Source: an uncultured Clostridia bacterium
GTDB taxonomy: Bacteria; Bacillota; Clostridia; Christensenellales; Borkfalkiaceae
Direction: 5' to 3'
DNA: 32,089 nt
Assembly: GCA_944354535.1 (NCBI GenBank)
Contig: CALVPY010000025.1
Coordinates: forward strand, 1 to 32,089
Every line of letters begins with the position of its first letter. The first letter of the stretch is position 1. Made by a program: the position numbers and the translations under genes. The notes beneath the pieces were generated by a model. The model searched no databases. It had not been told where the DNA came from and saw nothing but the letters and a program-made list of their open reading frames with translations. Positions 7,679 through 15,151 of this stretch are shown piece after piece.

Positions 7679-7876
7679 TTAGTTGTTGCAGCCGCCGAGT
7701 GAGTTGAAAAAGGACGCCAAAGTGCCGTTCTTGCTCAGCACATAGAGAGCGGCGATCAGCATGGGCCAGCCCGCGCCCGTGAATGCACTCGAGGAGAGCA
7801 CGCCGGAGTTAGTTCCCAAAAGAAGCAGGATGATCAGGATCCAGAGATAGCTGTTTGAGGTCGTACAGCAGTTCAT
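7679..7876 (-). CDS. Small Cys-flanked membrane protein, putative sporulation gene
   Basis: 65 aa from the ATG at 7876, which has AAGGAGG in ideal position. The open frame extends further upstream, but without a ribosome site, and the extension contains the promoter. The protein has an N-terminal MNCCTTSNS, a strong TM (LWILIILLLLG), a second hydrophobic stretch (WPMLIAALYVL) and a C-terminal GGCNN. No family recognised. A sigma-E-like promoter (7939-7968) suggests expression in the mother cell during sporulation; this is inference. Confidence 0.7.
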   Translation of the reverse strand: MNCCTTSNSYLWILIILLLLGTNSGVLSSSAFTGAGWPMLIAALYVLSKNGTLASFFNSLGGCNN

Positions 7877-7938
7877 AGCTTTTCCTCCTTGACCGCGGAC
7901 ACGGAGTATGTAAAGTCGATTCCGTTCCGCTTCTCTAA

Positions 7939-7968
7939 ATTGTATGAAGGGATGCTGAAAAAATGTTA
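7939..7968 (-). promoter_or_regulatory. Sigma-E-like sporulation promoter
   Basis: Minus strand: TAACATT (-35, 6 of 7 against KMATATT), 15-bp spacer, CATACAAT (-10, full match to CATACAnT). The predicted start is near 7932, giving a ~55-nt leader with a good ribosome site. Confidence 0.5.
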
Positions 7969-7985
7969 CGAGCCCCGTCATTTAC

Positions 7986-8014
7986 TTGCTAAATTGGCAC
8001 AAACTTGGTATAAT
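7986..8014 (+). promoter_or_regulatory. Promoter of the ECF S-component/coaX operon
   Basis: TTGCTA (7986-7991), 17-bp spacer, TATAAT (8009-8014) with an extended TGG in front. The predicted leader is about 107 nt. Confidence 0.7.
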
Positions 8015-8056
8015 ATCTGAGATAGCCGCGGAAAAACACGCATGATATGCGGTTTT

Positions 8057-8112
8057 ATCCGTTTTACGGCAAAGTACATTTTTTCTACGGATATTCCGCT
8101 TTCGGAAATCCG
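8057..8112 (+). promoter_or_regulatory. Structured leader with alternative hairpins before the ECF gene
   Basis: A hairpin at 8088-8112 (CGGAT, bulged A, TTCCG, CTTT loop, CGGAA, ATCCG) ends two bases before the GGAGG ribosome site. ATCCGT at 8057-8062 is complementary to ACGGAT at 8087-8092, the 5' arm of that hairpin, and is itself in a small CCGT/ACGG hairpin (8059-8069). Mutually exclusive folds are therefore possible. No known riboswitch is recognised. Confidence 0.35.
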
Positions 8113-8127
8113 ATGGAGGTCAATTTC

Positions 8128-8838
8128 ATGAAACGCAAGCCCTTTTTCTCGGCGAGGAACATCGCCTATCTTGCCGTCTTAGTAGCGCTCCTCATCGTCC
8201 TGCAGCTGTTTGCGAGCGCGATTCCGATGTTCGGCGTCACGCTGAACTTCTCGCTCATCCCCATTGTGCTGGGCGGCATCTTCTTCGGCGTATGGGGAGG
8301 GGGGCTCTTGGGGCTCATCTCCGGGCTTCTCACCTTTTTGGTGACTGCCGTAATGGGCAGGGAACCTTCTACTGCGTTTTTCTTTCAGGCAAGCCCCGTT
8401 ATCCTGACGCTCACCTGCATCGGCAAGACGACGGTCGCAGGGCTTGCCGCAGGGCTTTTATATCGCCTCATCGCCAAAAAGAGCGCCATAGCAGCTTCCT
8501 ATGTTGCGGCTGTTACGGTCGCAGTTCTGAATACGGGGCTCTATCTCCTCGGGATCGTCTTTATGAAGGATGCGGCTTCTCAATTTCTCGGCACGGACGC
8601 AACGGCATCGGCGGTATTTGTCGCAGTCTTTACCCTGATCTGGCTGAACTTTGTGTTGGAAGTGGTCATCAACGTCCTGTTTGCCCCCGCGATCTCGAGG
8701 ATCGAGCACGTCGTCAACAGCAAAGTCGCAAGATACCATGCCGACCGGGAGGGGAGCGTACCTAAAAAACAGAGCGCTCAAGCGCCGGAAGCCGCGCAAG
8801 AGAAACCACATACACCGCCAACGGAGGATAAGACATGA
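8128..8838 (+). CDS. ECF transporter S component, probably pantothenate (PanT-like)
   Basis: 236 aa from ATG 8128, selected for GGAGGT 7 nt upstream; the longer frame overlaps the leader hairpins. About six TM segments are visible (AYLAVLVALLIVLQL; LIPIVLGGIFFGVWGGGLLGLISG; SPVILTLTCIGKTTVAGLAAGLL and others) with a hydrophilic Pro/Gln-rich tail. This fits the substrate-binding S component of energy-coupling factor vitamin transporters (PF12822 group); no ATPase or T component is nearby, as is usual for shared-module systems. Its stop overlaps the start of pantothenate kinase coaX (ATGA), so the pathway context points to pantothenate. The specificity is inferred only from context. Confidence 0.8.
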   Translation: MKRKPFFSARNIAYLAVLVALLIVLQLFASAIPMFGVTLNFSLIPIVLGGIFFGVWGGGLLGLISGLLTFLVTAVMGREPSTAFFFQASPVILTLTCIGKTTVAGLAAGLLYRLIAKKSAIAASYVAAVTVAVLNTGLYLLGIVFMKDAASQFLGTDATASAVFVAVFTLIWLNFVLEVVINVLFAPAISRIEHVVNSKVARYHADREGSVPKKQSAQAPEAAQEKPHTPPTEDKT

Positions 8839-9617
8839 TCATCTGCATCGACGTCGGCAATACCAATATCAAATACGCTATCTTCGACGGGGATGCGCTC
8901 AAATTTTCCTTCCGCGTCGCGACGGACTTAAAGCGCACCTCGGACGAATACGGCTCCCAGCTCATCGGGATGCTCGAATTCAACGGGCTCAAAGCGGACG
9001 ACATCACGGGCGGCATCTTTTCCTCCGTCGTGCCTTCCCTCGATTACACCATCGAGCATATGCTCAAGATGTATTTGAAGATCGACCCGCTGCAGCTTGC
9101 GCCGGGGCTTAAATCGGGCCTTAAGATGCACGTCGATAATGCAAGGGAAGTGGGCGCGGACCGTATCGTCAACAATGTCTCCGCCCTTCACAAGTATGGA
9201 AGGGGAAAACCTATGATCGTTGTCGACTTCGGCACGGCGACCACCTTCAACATCATCAGCAAAGAAGGGGAGTTTATCGGCGGCGTCATCGCCCCGGGTA
9301 TCCGCGGGTCGCTCGACAGCCTTGTGAGCGGCACGGCAAAGCTCCCGCGCGTGGAGATCGAAGCGCCCAAGAGCGTCATCGCCACCAATACCACCACGAA
9401 TATGCAGGCGGGCATCGTGTTCGGTTTTGCAGGGCTCGTGGAATATATCGTCAAAAAGATCAAGAAAGAACTCAAGGCGGACGACGTGTTCACCATTGCG
9501 ACGGGCGGCTTTTCCGAGACCATCGCAAAGGAAACGAAGTGCATCGACGTCATCGACAAGCTGCTCACGCTCGACGGCCTGAAGTATTTATATGATTTGA
9601 ACTGTTCGGAGGAATGA
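8835..9617 (+). CDS. coaX: Type III pantothenate kinase
   Basis: 260 aa. First step of coenzyme A synthesis: ATP plus pantothenate gives 4'-phosphopantothenate. The ASKHA-fold motifs are DVGNTN (6-11), SSVVPSL, GADRIVN, DFGTATTF and GGVIAPGI, in the family's order and spacing. Translationally coupled to the upstream ECF S component by a 4-bp ATGA overlap. hom starts one base after its stop codon. Confidence 0.95.
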   Translation: MIICIDVGNTNIKYAIFDGDALKFSFRVATDLKRTSDEYGSQLIGMLEFNGLKADDITGGIFSSVVPSLDYTIEHMLKMYLKIDPLQLAPGLKSGLKMHVDNAREVGADRIVNNVSALHKYGRGKPMIVVDFGTATTFNIISKEGEFIGGVIAPGIRGSLDSLVSGTAKLPRVEIEAPKSVIATNTTTNMQAGIVFGFAGLVEYIVKKIKKELKADDVFTIATGGFSETIAKETKCIDVIDKLLTLDGLKYLYDLNCSEE

Positions 9618-9618
9618 T

Positions 9619-10899
9619 ATGAAAAAAGTCGGAATTGCCATTCTCGGGCTCGGGGTCGTCGGCGGCGGCACCTATCAGATCTTGAAAGAGCACCGGGAAT
9701 TTTATAAAAAGACACAGGACGTCGACCTTGAAGTCGTCAGCGTTCTGGAGCTTCGCAAAGACCGCATCGAGGCGCTCGGCATTCCCGAAGAGAATGTCGC
9801 CTCCAACATTGCGGAAGTCGTCTCTAATCCCGACGTCAATATCGTCGTCGAAGTGATGGGCGGCGTCGGCAAGGCGCGGGAGTTCGTTCTCGACGCGCTC
9901 AACGGCGGAAAAACGGTCGTCACCTCCAACAAGGAGCTCGTCTGCAAGTACTCCCATGAGCTTGAGCGGGCCGCCAAACGCCACAATGCGGGCCTGTATT
10001 TCGAGGCAAGCTGCGTGGGAGGCGTGCCCATCATCCGCACCCTTCTCGACGGCGTGCAGGCCAATCACATCTCGTCGATGATGGGCATCATCAACGGCAC
10101 GACCAACTATATCCTCACCAAGATGACGAACGACGGTGCAAGCTACGAGGACGTTCTGAAAGAGGCGCAGGCGCTCGGCTATGCAGAAGCGGATCCGACC
10201 GCCGACGTCGAAGGGTTTGACGCTTCTTATAAACTCTCTATCCTGTCCTCGCTTGCCTTCCACACGAAAGTTCCCTTCTCTAAGGTGTTCCGCGAGGGCA
10301 TCACGACCATCACGCAGGACGACATCTCCTACGGCAAGGAGCTCGGTTACAGCCTCAAACTCCTCGCGATCGGCAAGCAAACGGAGGAGGGCATCGAAGT
10401 CCGTGTGCATCCTGCTTTCATCAAGCGCGAGCATCCGTTGGCTTCCGTCAATGACAGCTTCAACGCAGTTTATATGACGGGCGACGCTGTGGACGACGTG
10501 ATGCTCTACGGCAGAGGTGCAGGCGCGCTTCCCACAGGCAGCGCGATCGTCAGCGACATCATCTATGCCGCGACGCACTCCGAAAACAAGTACTCGACCT
10601 TCAAGAACAACGCGACGGCGGAGAAAGACGTCAAGTTCGTCTCCAACTTCAAGAGCGCATATTATCTGCGACTCACCGTCGACGACGAGGCGGGTGTGCT
10701 CGCCAAGATCGCATCGGTTTTTGGAAAGCAGAACATCTCTATCCAGGAGATGGTGCAGAAAGAGAACGCAAAAGAGGGCAAGGCGACGCTCGTGCTCGTC
10801 ACACACGAAACGAGGGAATTTTCGCTCCGCACGGCGGTCGCAAAAGTTGCGTCGCTCGGGATCGCTTCGGTCGACTCCGTGCTCCGCGTCGTCTCTTAA
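9619..10899 (+). CDS. hom: Homoserine dehydrogenase with C-terminal ACT domain
   Basis: 426 aa. Reduces aspartate semialdehyde to homoserine for threonine and methionine synthesis. The Rossmann motif is GLGVVGGG (10-17). TSNKELV, ASCVGGVPII, GIINGTTNYIL and EADPTADVEGFDASYKL (with the catalytic Asp/Lys region) follow. The last ~80 residues (LRLTVDDEAGVLAKIASVFGKQNISI...) are an ACT domain, suggesting feedback regulation by an amino acid, typically threonine. RBS GGAGG overlaps the end of coaX. Confidence 0.96.
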   Translation: MKKVGIAILGLGVVGGGTYQILKEHREFYKKTQDVDLEVVSVLELRKDRIEALGIPEENVASNIAEVVSNPDVNIVVEVMGGVGKAREFVLDALNGGKTVVTSNKELVCKYSHELERAAKRHNAGLYFEASCVGGVPIIRTLLDGVQANHISSMMGIINGTTNYILTKMTNDGASYEDVLKEAQALGYAEADPTADVEGFDASYKLSILSSLAFHTKVPFSKVFREGITTITQDDISYGKELGYSLKLLAIGKQTEEGIEVRVHPAFIKREHPLASVNDSFNAVYMTGDAVDDVMLYGRGAGALPTGSAIVSDIIYAATHSENKYSTFKNNATAEKDVKFVSNFKSAYYLRLTVDDEAGVLAKIASVFGKQNISIQEMVQKENAKEGKATLVLVTHETREFSLRTAVAKVASLGIASVDSVLRVVS

Positions 10900-10914
10900 A
10901 CTTCACATGAATTG

Positions 10915-10934
10915 CGGCCGCCCTCAGGCGGCCG
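10915..10934 (+). terminator. Weak terminator or pause hairpin after hom
   Basis: 8-bp perfect stem CGGCCGCC-CTCA-GGCGGCCG followed by TCTTACTTTT, an interrupted T tract. Partial termination is likely. Confidence 0.5.
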
Positions 10935-10955
10935 TCTTACTTTTCGGGAGGATCT

Positions 10956-11861
10956 ATGTCCGTTTCTTCATTGCGCGGCAAACGGCGCGCCGTCGTCGTC
11001 ATCAACGCCTATACGACGCTGGAAAGCGAGCTCCATCAGCCATACGCGATCGCAAAAGCGCTGCGTGCGCGCGGCGTGGAGGCCGATGTTCTCAGAAACG
11101 GGTGCTTTCCCGCCTATTTGGAGCGAGAAAATATCGCCGCCGCTTGGGCGGAGCAATACGATTTCGCCGTCTATCTCGATAAGGATAAATACCTTTCCAA
11201 ACTGCTCGAACGGGCGAGGATTCGGCTCTTTAACTCGTCGGATGCCGTCGAAGCGTGCGACGATAAGCTTCTGACTGGCATTGCGCTTTCAGGCGTTGCG
11301 CCCATGCCCAAAACGCTCCCTGCGCCGCTCTGTTATACGCCGTCCGCGGCAGTAAACGAGGAAATGATAAATAGGGCAGAGGCGCTCCTTAGCTATCCCA
11401 TGGTCGTCAAGGAATGTTTCGGCTCGCTCGGAAAAGGCGTTCATTTGGCACGAGACCGAGCGAAACTGAGAGCACTTTCGGAACGCCTCAAAAGTGTGCC
11501 GCACCTCTTTCAGGAGTTTATCCAGGAGAGCATGGGGCGCGATCTGCGCGTCATCCTCATCGGTGGAAAAGTCGTTTGCGCGATGGAGCGGCGTTCGGAA
11601 CATGATTTCCGCTCCAATGCGGAATTGGGCGGAAAGGGGAAGCCCTATACGCCCGACCGCGAGACTGTGGCGCTCTGCGAACGTGTTGCAGGGGTGCTCC
11701 GCCTCGACTACTGCGGCGTCGACTTGTTATTCGGGAAAGAGGGGATGCTGCTTTCCGAAGTCAATTCCAACGCCTTCTTCGGCACGATCGAACGAGTGAC
11801 GGGCGTGGATGTCGCCGCACATTATGCGGAATATCTCGTTAAAACCGTCTATGGGAGCTGA
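10956..11861 (+). CDS. RimK-family ATP-grasp ligase
   Basis: 301 aa. ATP-grasp enzymes of the RimK group join amino acids or similar acids to a carboxylate with ATP hydrolysis. The N-terminal domain is followed by the ATP-grasp core: VVKECFGSLGKGVHLA (glycine-rich loop), QEFIQESMGRDLRVILIGGKVV, FRSNAELGGKG, then LDYCGVDLLF and the Mg-binding LSEVNSNAFF. Related proteins are alpha-L-glutamate ligases (S6 modification, cofactor tailing, lysine carrier-protein ligases); the substrate here cannot be told. RBS GGGAGG. Its 3' end faces rnhA across a bidirectional terminator. Confidence 0.85.
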   Translation: MSVSSLRGKRRAVVVINAYTTLESELHQPYAIAKALRARGVEADVLRNGCFPAYLERENIAAAWAEQYDFAVYLDKDKYLSKLLERARIRLFNSSDAVEACDDKLLTGIALSGVAPMPKTLPAPLCYTPSAAVNEEMINRAEALLSYPMVVKECFGSLGKGVHLARDRAKLRALSERLKSVPHLFQEFIQESMGRDLRVILIGGKVVCAMERRSEHDFRSNAELGGKGKPYTPDRETVALCERVAGVLRLDYCGVDLLFGKEGMLLSEVNSNAFFGTIERVTGVDVAAHYAEYLVKTVYGS

Positions 11862-11956
11862 ACTTTACCATTCTCTGGCAATATAAACTAAAATATTCCC
11901 GTTAGCATAGTATTATGCCAGACATAATTACAGATGACCATTCTATAAAAATGAAA

Positions 11957-11980
11957 ACCGCCTCGATCGAGGCGGTCATT
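11957..11980. terminator. Bidirectional terminator between the RimK-type gene and rnhA
   Basis: Perfect 20-bp palindrome ACCGCCTCGA/TCGAGGCGGT (11957-11976) flanked by AAAATGAAA on the left and CATTTTATG on the right, between convergent genes. Confidence 0.85.
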
Positions 11981-12442
11981 TTATGCTTTTCCCGTCGTTC
12001 GCAATTCGTCGATCGCTCCCCGCGCAAGTTCGTCGCAGCGGTTGTTGAGCGCATTATCTGCATGACCCTTTACTTTATGGAAGGTGACCTCATGTTCCCG
12101 CGTGAGAGCGAGGAGCTTCTTCCAAAGATCGTCATTAAGGACGGGCTTCTTGTCGGGTTTGACCCAGCCACGTTTTTCCCAGGCGTACACCCAGCCCTGC
12201 AAAAAACCGTTGACGGTATAGGCGGAGTCACTGTAAACGTCGACACGGCAGGGGAATTTGAGGCGTTCCAGCCCTTCGATGACGGCAGTGAGCTCCATGC
12301 GGTTGTTGGTCGTTTGCGCCTCTCCGCCCGACAGTTCGCGGCGATGCTCCCCGAAGATGAGGATCGCGCCCCAGCCGCCCGCCCCGGGATTGCCCGAGCA
12401 AGCCCCGTCCGTGTAGAGGGTCACCTGTTTGAGTTCGCTCAT
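11981..12442 (-). CDS. rnhA: Ribonuclease HI
   Basis: 153 aa, typical length. Degrades RNA in RNA-DNA hybrids. The catalytic DEDD set is intact: Asp12 (YTDGAC), Glu50 (NRMELTA), Asp72 (YSDSAY) and Asp137 (NNRCDELA), with His127 in KGHADN. The basic protrusion region (WEKRGWVKPDKKPV) is present. Its ATG overlaps the proC stop by 4 bp, so the two genes are translationally coupled. Confidence 0.97.
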   Translation of the reverse strand: MSELKQVTLYTDGACSGNPGAGGWGAILIFGEHRRELSGGEAQTTNNRMELTAVIEGLERLKFPCRVDVYSDSAYTVNGFLQGWVYAWEKRGWVKPDKKPVLNDDLWKKLLALTREHEVTFHKVKGHADNALNNRCDELARGAIDELRTTGKA

Positions 12443-13242
12443 TTCGAGAGCTCCTCCGCCCGCTGTTCTGCTGCCTGCATGGCTCGGACAACGCTTTCGG
12501 GAACTCCGTTCCGCCGAAGCACTTCGAGCGCCGCAAGCGTCGTTCCGCCTTTGGAGGAGACGGCTTTGATGAGTTCTTCGAGCGGCGTATCGGCGTGTGC
12601 CTCCGCCATAGCAACACCGCCTTTGAGCGTCTGGATGGCGAGAAGGCGCGCCTCATCGTCATCAAGTCCGCACCGCACGCCGCCGTCGATGAGCGCCTGC
12701 AAAAAGAGATAGACGTAGGCAGGCCCGCTCCCTGAAAGGGCGGTAACGGCATTGAGCTTTGTTTCGGGAACGGGGAGCGTCAGGCTCGTTGCGCCGAAGA
12801 GCCCGAACACAAACTCGGCATCTTCGGGAGCCAGATCTTCCGCATCGATCGCGGCCGCGCCCATTCCCACAGAGCAGGGAAGGTTGGGCATCACGCGCGC
12901 AACAGGGGCGTTTGTTTCGAGAGACGCTTTGATATCCGCCTTCTTCATGCCTGCCATAATGGAAATGACAGGGGGAAGGACGGCGTCTTTCAGATGAAGC
13001 GCGACTTCGGGGAAGGTCTGCGGTTTGACGGAGAGCAGGAGATAGGAACTTCGTTCCGCGGCGATCCGGTTCAAAAGCGTCGTCTGAAAGCCGCGGGCGG
13101 CAAAAAAGTCACGGCATTCATCGGAAGGATCGCTGACGATGACCTCATCGGGAGAGAGAAAATGCTGTGAAACGGCGCCGAGCACGATGGCACGCGCCAT
13201 AAAACCTCCGCCGATGACTCCGAGTTTGCATTGTTTTTCCAT
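12439..13242 (-). CDS. proC: Pyrroline-5-carboxylate reductase
   Basis: 267 aa. Last step of proline synthesis, NAD(P)H-dependent. The dinucleotide-binding motif is GVIGGGFMARAI (8-19). SVKPQ, IMAGM, RVMPNLPC, the signature ALSGSGPAYVYLFLQALIDGGV and the C-terminal VSSKGGTT follow in family order. RBS AAGGACGG lies upstream. First gene of the proC-rnhA operon, divergent from tRNA-Trp. Confidence 0.96.
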   Translation of the reverse strand: MEKQCKLGVIGGGFMARAIVLGAVSQHFLSPDEVIVSDPSDECRDFFAARGFQTTLLNRIAAERSSYLLLSVKPQTFPEVALHLKDAVLPPVISIMAGMKKADIKASLETNAPVARVMPNLPCSVGMGAAAIDAEDLAPEDAEFVFGLFGATSLTLPVPETKLNAVTALSGSGPAYVYLFLQALIDGGVRCGLDDDEARLLAIQTLKGGVAMAEAHADTPLEELIKAVSSKGGTTLAALEVLRRNGVPESVVRAMQAAEQRAEELSK

Positions 13243-13283
13243 AAAAATTACCGTCCTTTTTTTGATTTGAGTACAAAAAGTTC

Positions 13284-13312
13284 TTGACGAAAGAGGGAAG
13301 ATACGCTATAAT
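13284..13312 (+). promoter_or_regulatory. Strong promoter of tRNA-Trp
   Basis: TTGACG (13284-13289), 17-bp spacer, TATAAT (13307-13312). The start is predicted about 6 nt before the tRNA. Confidence 0.9.
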
Positions 13313-13324
13313 ATCTAAGGTCAC

Positions 13325-13399
13325 AGGGGAGTGGCTCAACGGTAGAGTAGCGGTCTCCAAAACCGTAGGTTGCGTGTTCGAATCGCGTCTCCCCTGCCA
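13325..13399 (+). tRNA. tRNA-Trp (anticodon CCA)
   Basis: The acceptor strands AGGGGAG (13325-13331) and CTCCCCT (13389-13395) pair fully. The anticodon loop is CTCCAAA with anticodon CCA, the T-arm is GCGTG-TTCGAAT-CGCGT, the discriminator is G and CCA is encoded. Followed directly by a terminator and a repeat array carrying copies of the gene's 3' part. Confidence 0.96.
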
Positions 13400-13401
13400 A
13401 G

Positions 13402-13428
13402 GCGGCTTGAGAAATCGAGCCGCTTTTT
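13402..13428 (+). terminator. Terminator of tRNA-Trp
   Basis: 9-bp stem GCGGCTTGA / TCGAGCCGC (one T-G wobble) with a GAAA tetraloop and TTTTT, two bases after the CCA. Confidence 0.85.
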
Positions 13429-13548
13429 GTTGCGTTGAGCGCGCCCGTGGGCGCGAGGTTGCGTGTGACGCGATCGGTCTCCCCAAGGGGAGCCGGCGAT
13501 CGCTATTCCGTCGCTTCGCTCCTTACGCACCGCGTCTCCCCTGCCAAG

Positions 13549-13576
13549 GCGGCTTGAGAAATCGAGCCGCTTTTTT
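13549..13576 (+). terminator. Copied terminator inside the tRNA-Trp repeat array
   Basis: The same 9-bp GAAA-loop hairpin as at 13402, followed by TTTTTT, after the second tRNA-tail copy. Confidence 0.75.
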
Positions 13577-13722
13577 GTTACGTTGAGCGCGCCGTTGGCG
13601 CGAGGTTGCGTGTGACGCGATCGGTCTCCCCATAGGGGAGCCGGCGATCGCTATTCCGTCGCTCCGCTCCTTACGAATCGCGTCTTTCTTGCCAAGTCGT
13701 CCGAGTCAGAATGCTCGGGCAA

Positions 13723-13951
13723 TTTTGTTTGCGTATTTTTTATTACAAACCGGAAAGAAAAACCGATCCTGTTGCCTCCCAAATATCTTAGCAAATTGAT
13801 TCGAAAAAGTCAAACGAATGAGATAGAGCAAGGCTTTCAAATCGAACGAGCGGCCTTCCCTGTTTTCATTTCATCCCATTATCACATGAATATGCTATCA
13901 TTGATATGAATCCGATGATATTTTGCGCGGCGATGCGATATACTGTATCGT
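13723..13951. other. Intergenic stretch, no gene recognised
   Basis: AT-rich gap after the array. A TATACT at 13939-13944 preceded by TGCGA could be the -10 of the following gene, but no clear -35 is seen. No RNA gene or repeat recognised. Confidence 0.4.
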
Positions 13952-15022
13952 ATGGGGGAGCTGCGTACAAGAACGGTCACAGCAATGAAAGAGAAACATC
14001 AACTGCACATCCATATCATTCTGCTCTTTTTGGCGGGGATCGCACTCGAGGTCTTCTGCGTTTTGCTCGCGTTCCTTCCGTCCGTCGCGGCAAAGGATTG
14101 GCTCAAAGGGCTCATCCTTTACGGGGGGAGCCTCTTGGTCCTCGTCCTGCTTCTTATCGGCGTCGTCGGTGCGCTCCGCGGAAAGGAAGTGCTTGCAAAG
14201 ACTTGCTTCCTCACTCAGATCCTTCTGCTGCTTGCTGCCGTCGTCTTCTATATTATTGTCAAGACGGGCTTTATCGAGGTCGTTCGCGATGAAGAGGAGT
14301 TCCGCGCCTTTTTAGAGCGGGCGGGCGTTTGGATGAGCATCGTGTTCATCGCCGTGCAGTTTTTACAGGTCGTCATCCTGCCCATCCCGAGCACCGTCAC
14401 CGTCGTCGCGGGGAGCGCGCTGTTCGGGCCGCTCCTCGGCAGTATATATAGTCTTATCGGCATCGTCTTGGGCTCTTTTACCGCATTTGCGGTGGGGCGC
14501 TTTGCGGGATACCGCGTCGTTGCCTGGCTGGTCGGGAAAGAGACGCTCGACAAATGGCTCAATAAGATCAAGGGAAAGGATAAGATCTTTCTTTCCGCCA
14601 TGTTTGTGCTGCCCGTCTTCCCGGACGACGTGCTGTGCTTTGTCGCGGGGCTTTCGAGCATGAGCTTCGGCTTATTTGCCGTCGTCATCGTCCTTTCACG
14701 CATCCTCGCGATCTTTACGACGAGCTATTCCGTCTCCCTCATTCCATTCGATACCTGGTGGGGTCTGCTCATCTGGGGGGTCATCGCGGCAGCCGTCGTT
14801 ATCGTGTTCTTCCTCCTCTATAAGAAGTCGGACGCCATCCTGGAATTCATTCATAAACTTCTCCACCGTGAAGTGCGCGTGAAGGAGAAACACAAAGAAG
14901 GGGAACTGCACGTTGAGATCGTCTCGCCCGAAGGAACGCTCGTGGAAAAGGGCGTAGGGGAGACGGTCGAGCAGAAGAGAATCGGCGAAAAGCGGACGAA
15001 CGATAAGAATGCAAAGAAGTAA
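13952..15022 (+). CDS. VTT-domain (TVP38/TMEM64, DedA-like) membrane protein
   Basis: Up to 356 aa. An alternative ATG at 13985 gives 345 aa and is favoured if TATACT at 13939-13944 is the -10; neither start has a good ribosome site. N-terminal TMs (about 20-40, 50-75, 85-105) are followed by a VTT/SNARE-associated core: ILPIPSTVTVVAGSALFGPLLGSIYSLIG, then GSFTAFAVGRFAGYRVV, and later LPVFPDDVLCFVAGLSSM, typical of the family. The last ~60 residues form a charged, Lys/Glu-rich cytoplasmic tail. Members are linked to lipid or membrane homeostasis (scramblase-like), but the substrate is unknown. Confidence 0.82.
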   Translation: MGELRTRTVTAMKEKHQLHIHIILLFLAGIALEVFCVLLAFLPSVAAKDWLKGLILYGGSLLVLVLLLIGVVGALRGKEVLAKTCFLTQILLLLAAVVFYIIVKTGFIEVVRDEEEFRAFLERAGVWMSIVFIAVQFLQVVILPIPSTVTVVAGSALFGPLLGSIYSLIGIVLGSFTAFAVGRFAGYRVVAWLVGKETLDKWLNKIKGKDKIFLSAMFVLPVFPDDVLCFVAGLSSMSFGLFAVVIVLSRILAIFTTSYSVSLIPFDTWWGLLIWGVIAAAVVIVFFLLYKKSDAILEFIHKLLHREVRVKEKHKEGELHVEIVSPEGTLVEKGVGETVEQKRIGEKRTNDKNAKK

Positions 15023-15028
15023 AATTCG

Positions 15029-15060
15029 CCCTCGGGATGATAGCGTCCCGAGGGTTTTTT
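15029..15060 (+). terminator. Terminator after the VTT gene
   Basis: 9-bp perfect stem CCCTCGGGA / TCCCGAGGG with an 8-nt loop and TTTTTT. Confidence 0.92.
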
Positions 15061-15092
15061 GTGCTTTTTTTCTCAACAAGCTTGTGTTTTTG

Positions 15093-15121
15093 TTGTAAAA
15101 TCCGAGAAAATGTATTAAAAT
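15093..15121 (+). promoter_or_regulatory. Probable promoter of typA
   Basis: TTGTAA (15093-15098), 17-bp spacer, TAAAAT (15116-15121), in an AT-rich stretch between the terminator and typA. Confidence 0.5.
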
Positions 15122-15151
15122 AGGCGACGGTAATATTTTTAGAGGTTTTTT

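Larger units (their letters stand above)
13400..13722 (+). repeat. tRNA-Trp-tail tandem repeat array
   Basis: Units of about 147 bp follow the tRNA. CGCGTCTCCCCTGCCA (T-stem 3' strand, acceptor 3' strand and CCA of the tRNA) recurs at 13531-13546 and, degenerate, at 13679-13694. AGGTTGCGTGT (variable loop to first T-loop base of the tRNA, 13367-13377) recurs at 13456-13466 and 13603-13613. In the tRNA these two blocks are 6 nt apart; in the repeats they are 64-65 nt apart, so the T-loop is replaced by a structured insert containing CGTCGCTnCGCTCCT. The terminator hairpin after the tRNA is also copied. No convincing ORF. Confidence 0.9.

Noticed and set aside
13378-13586. Coding potential inside the tRNA-Trp repeats
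   Set aside because: The frames start inside or before the tRNA and repeat with the array.
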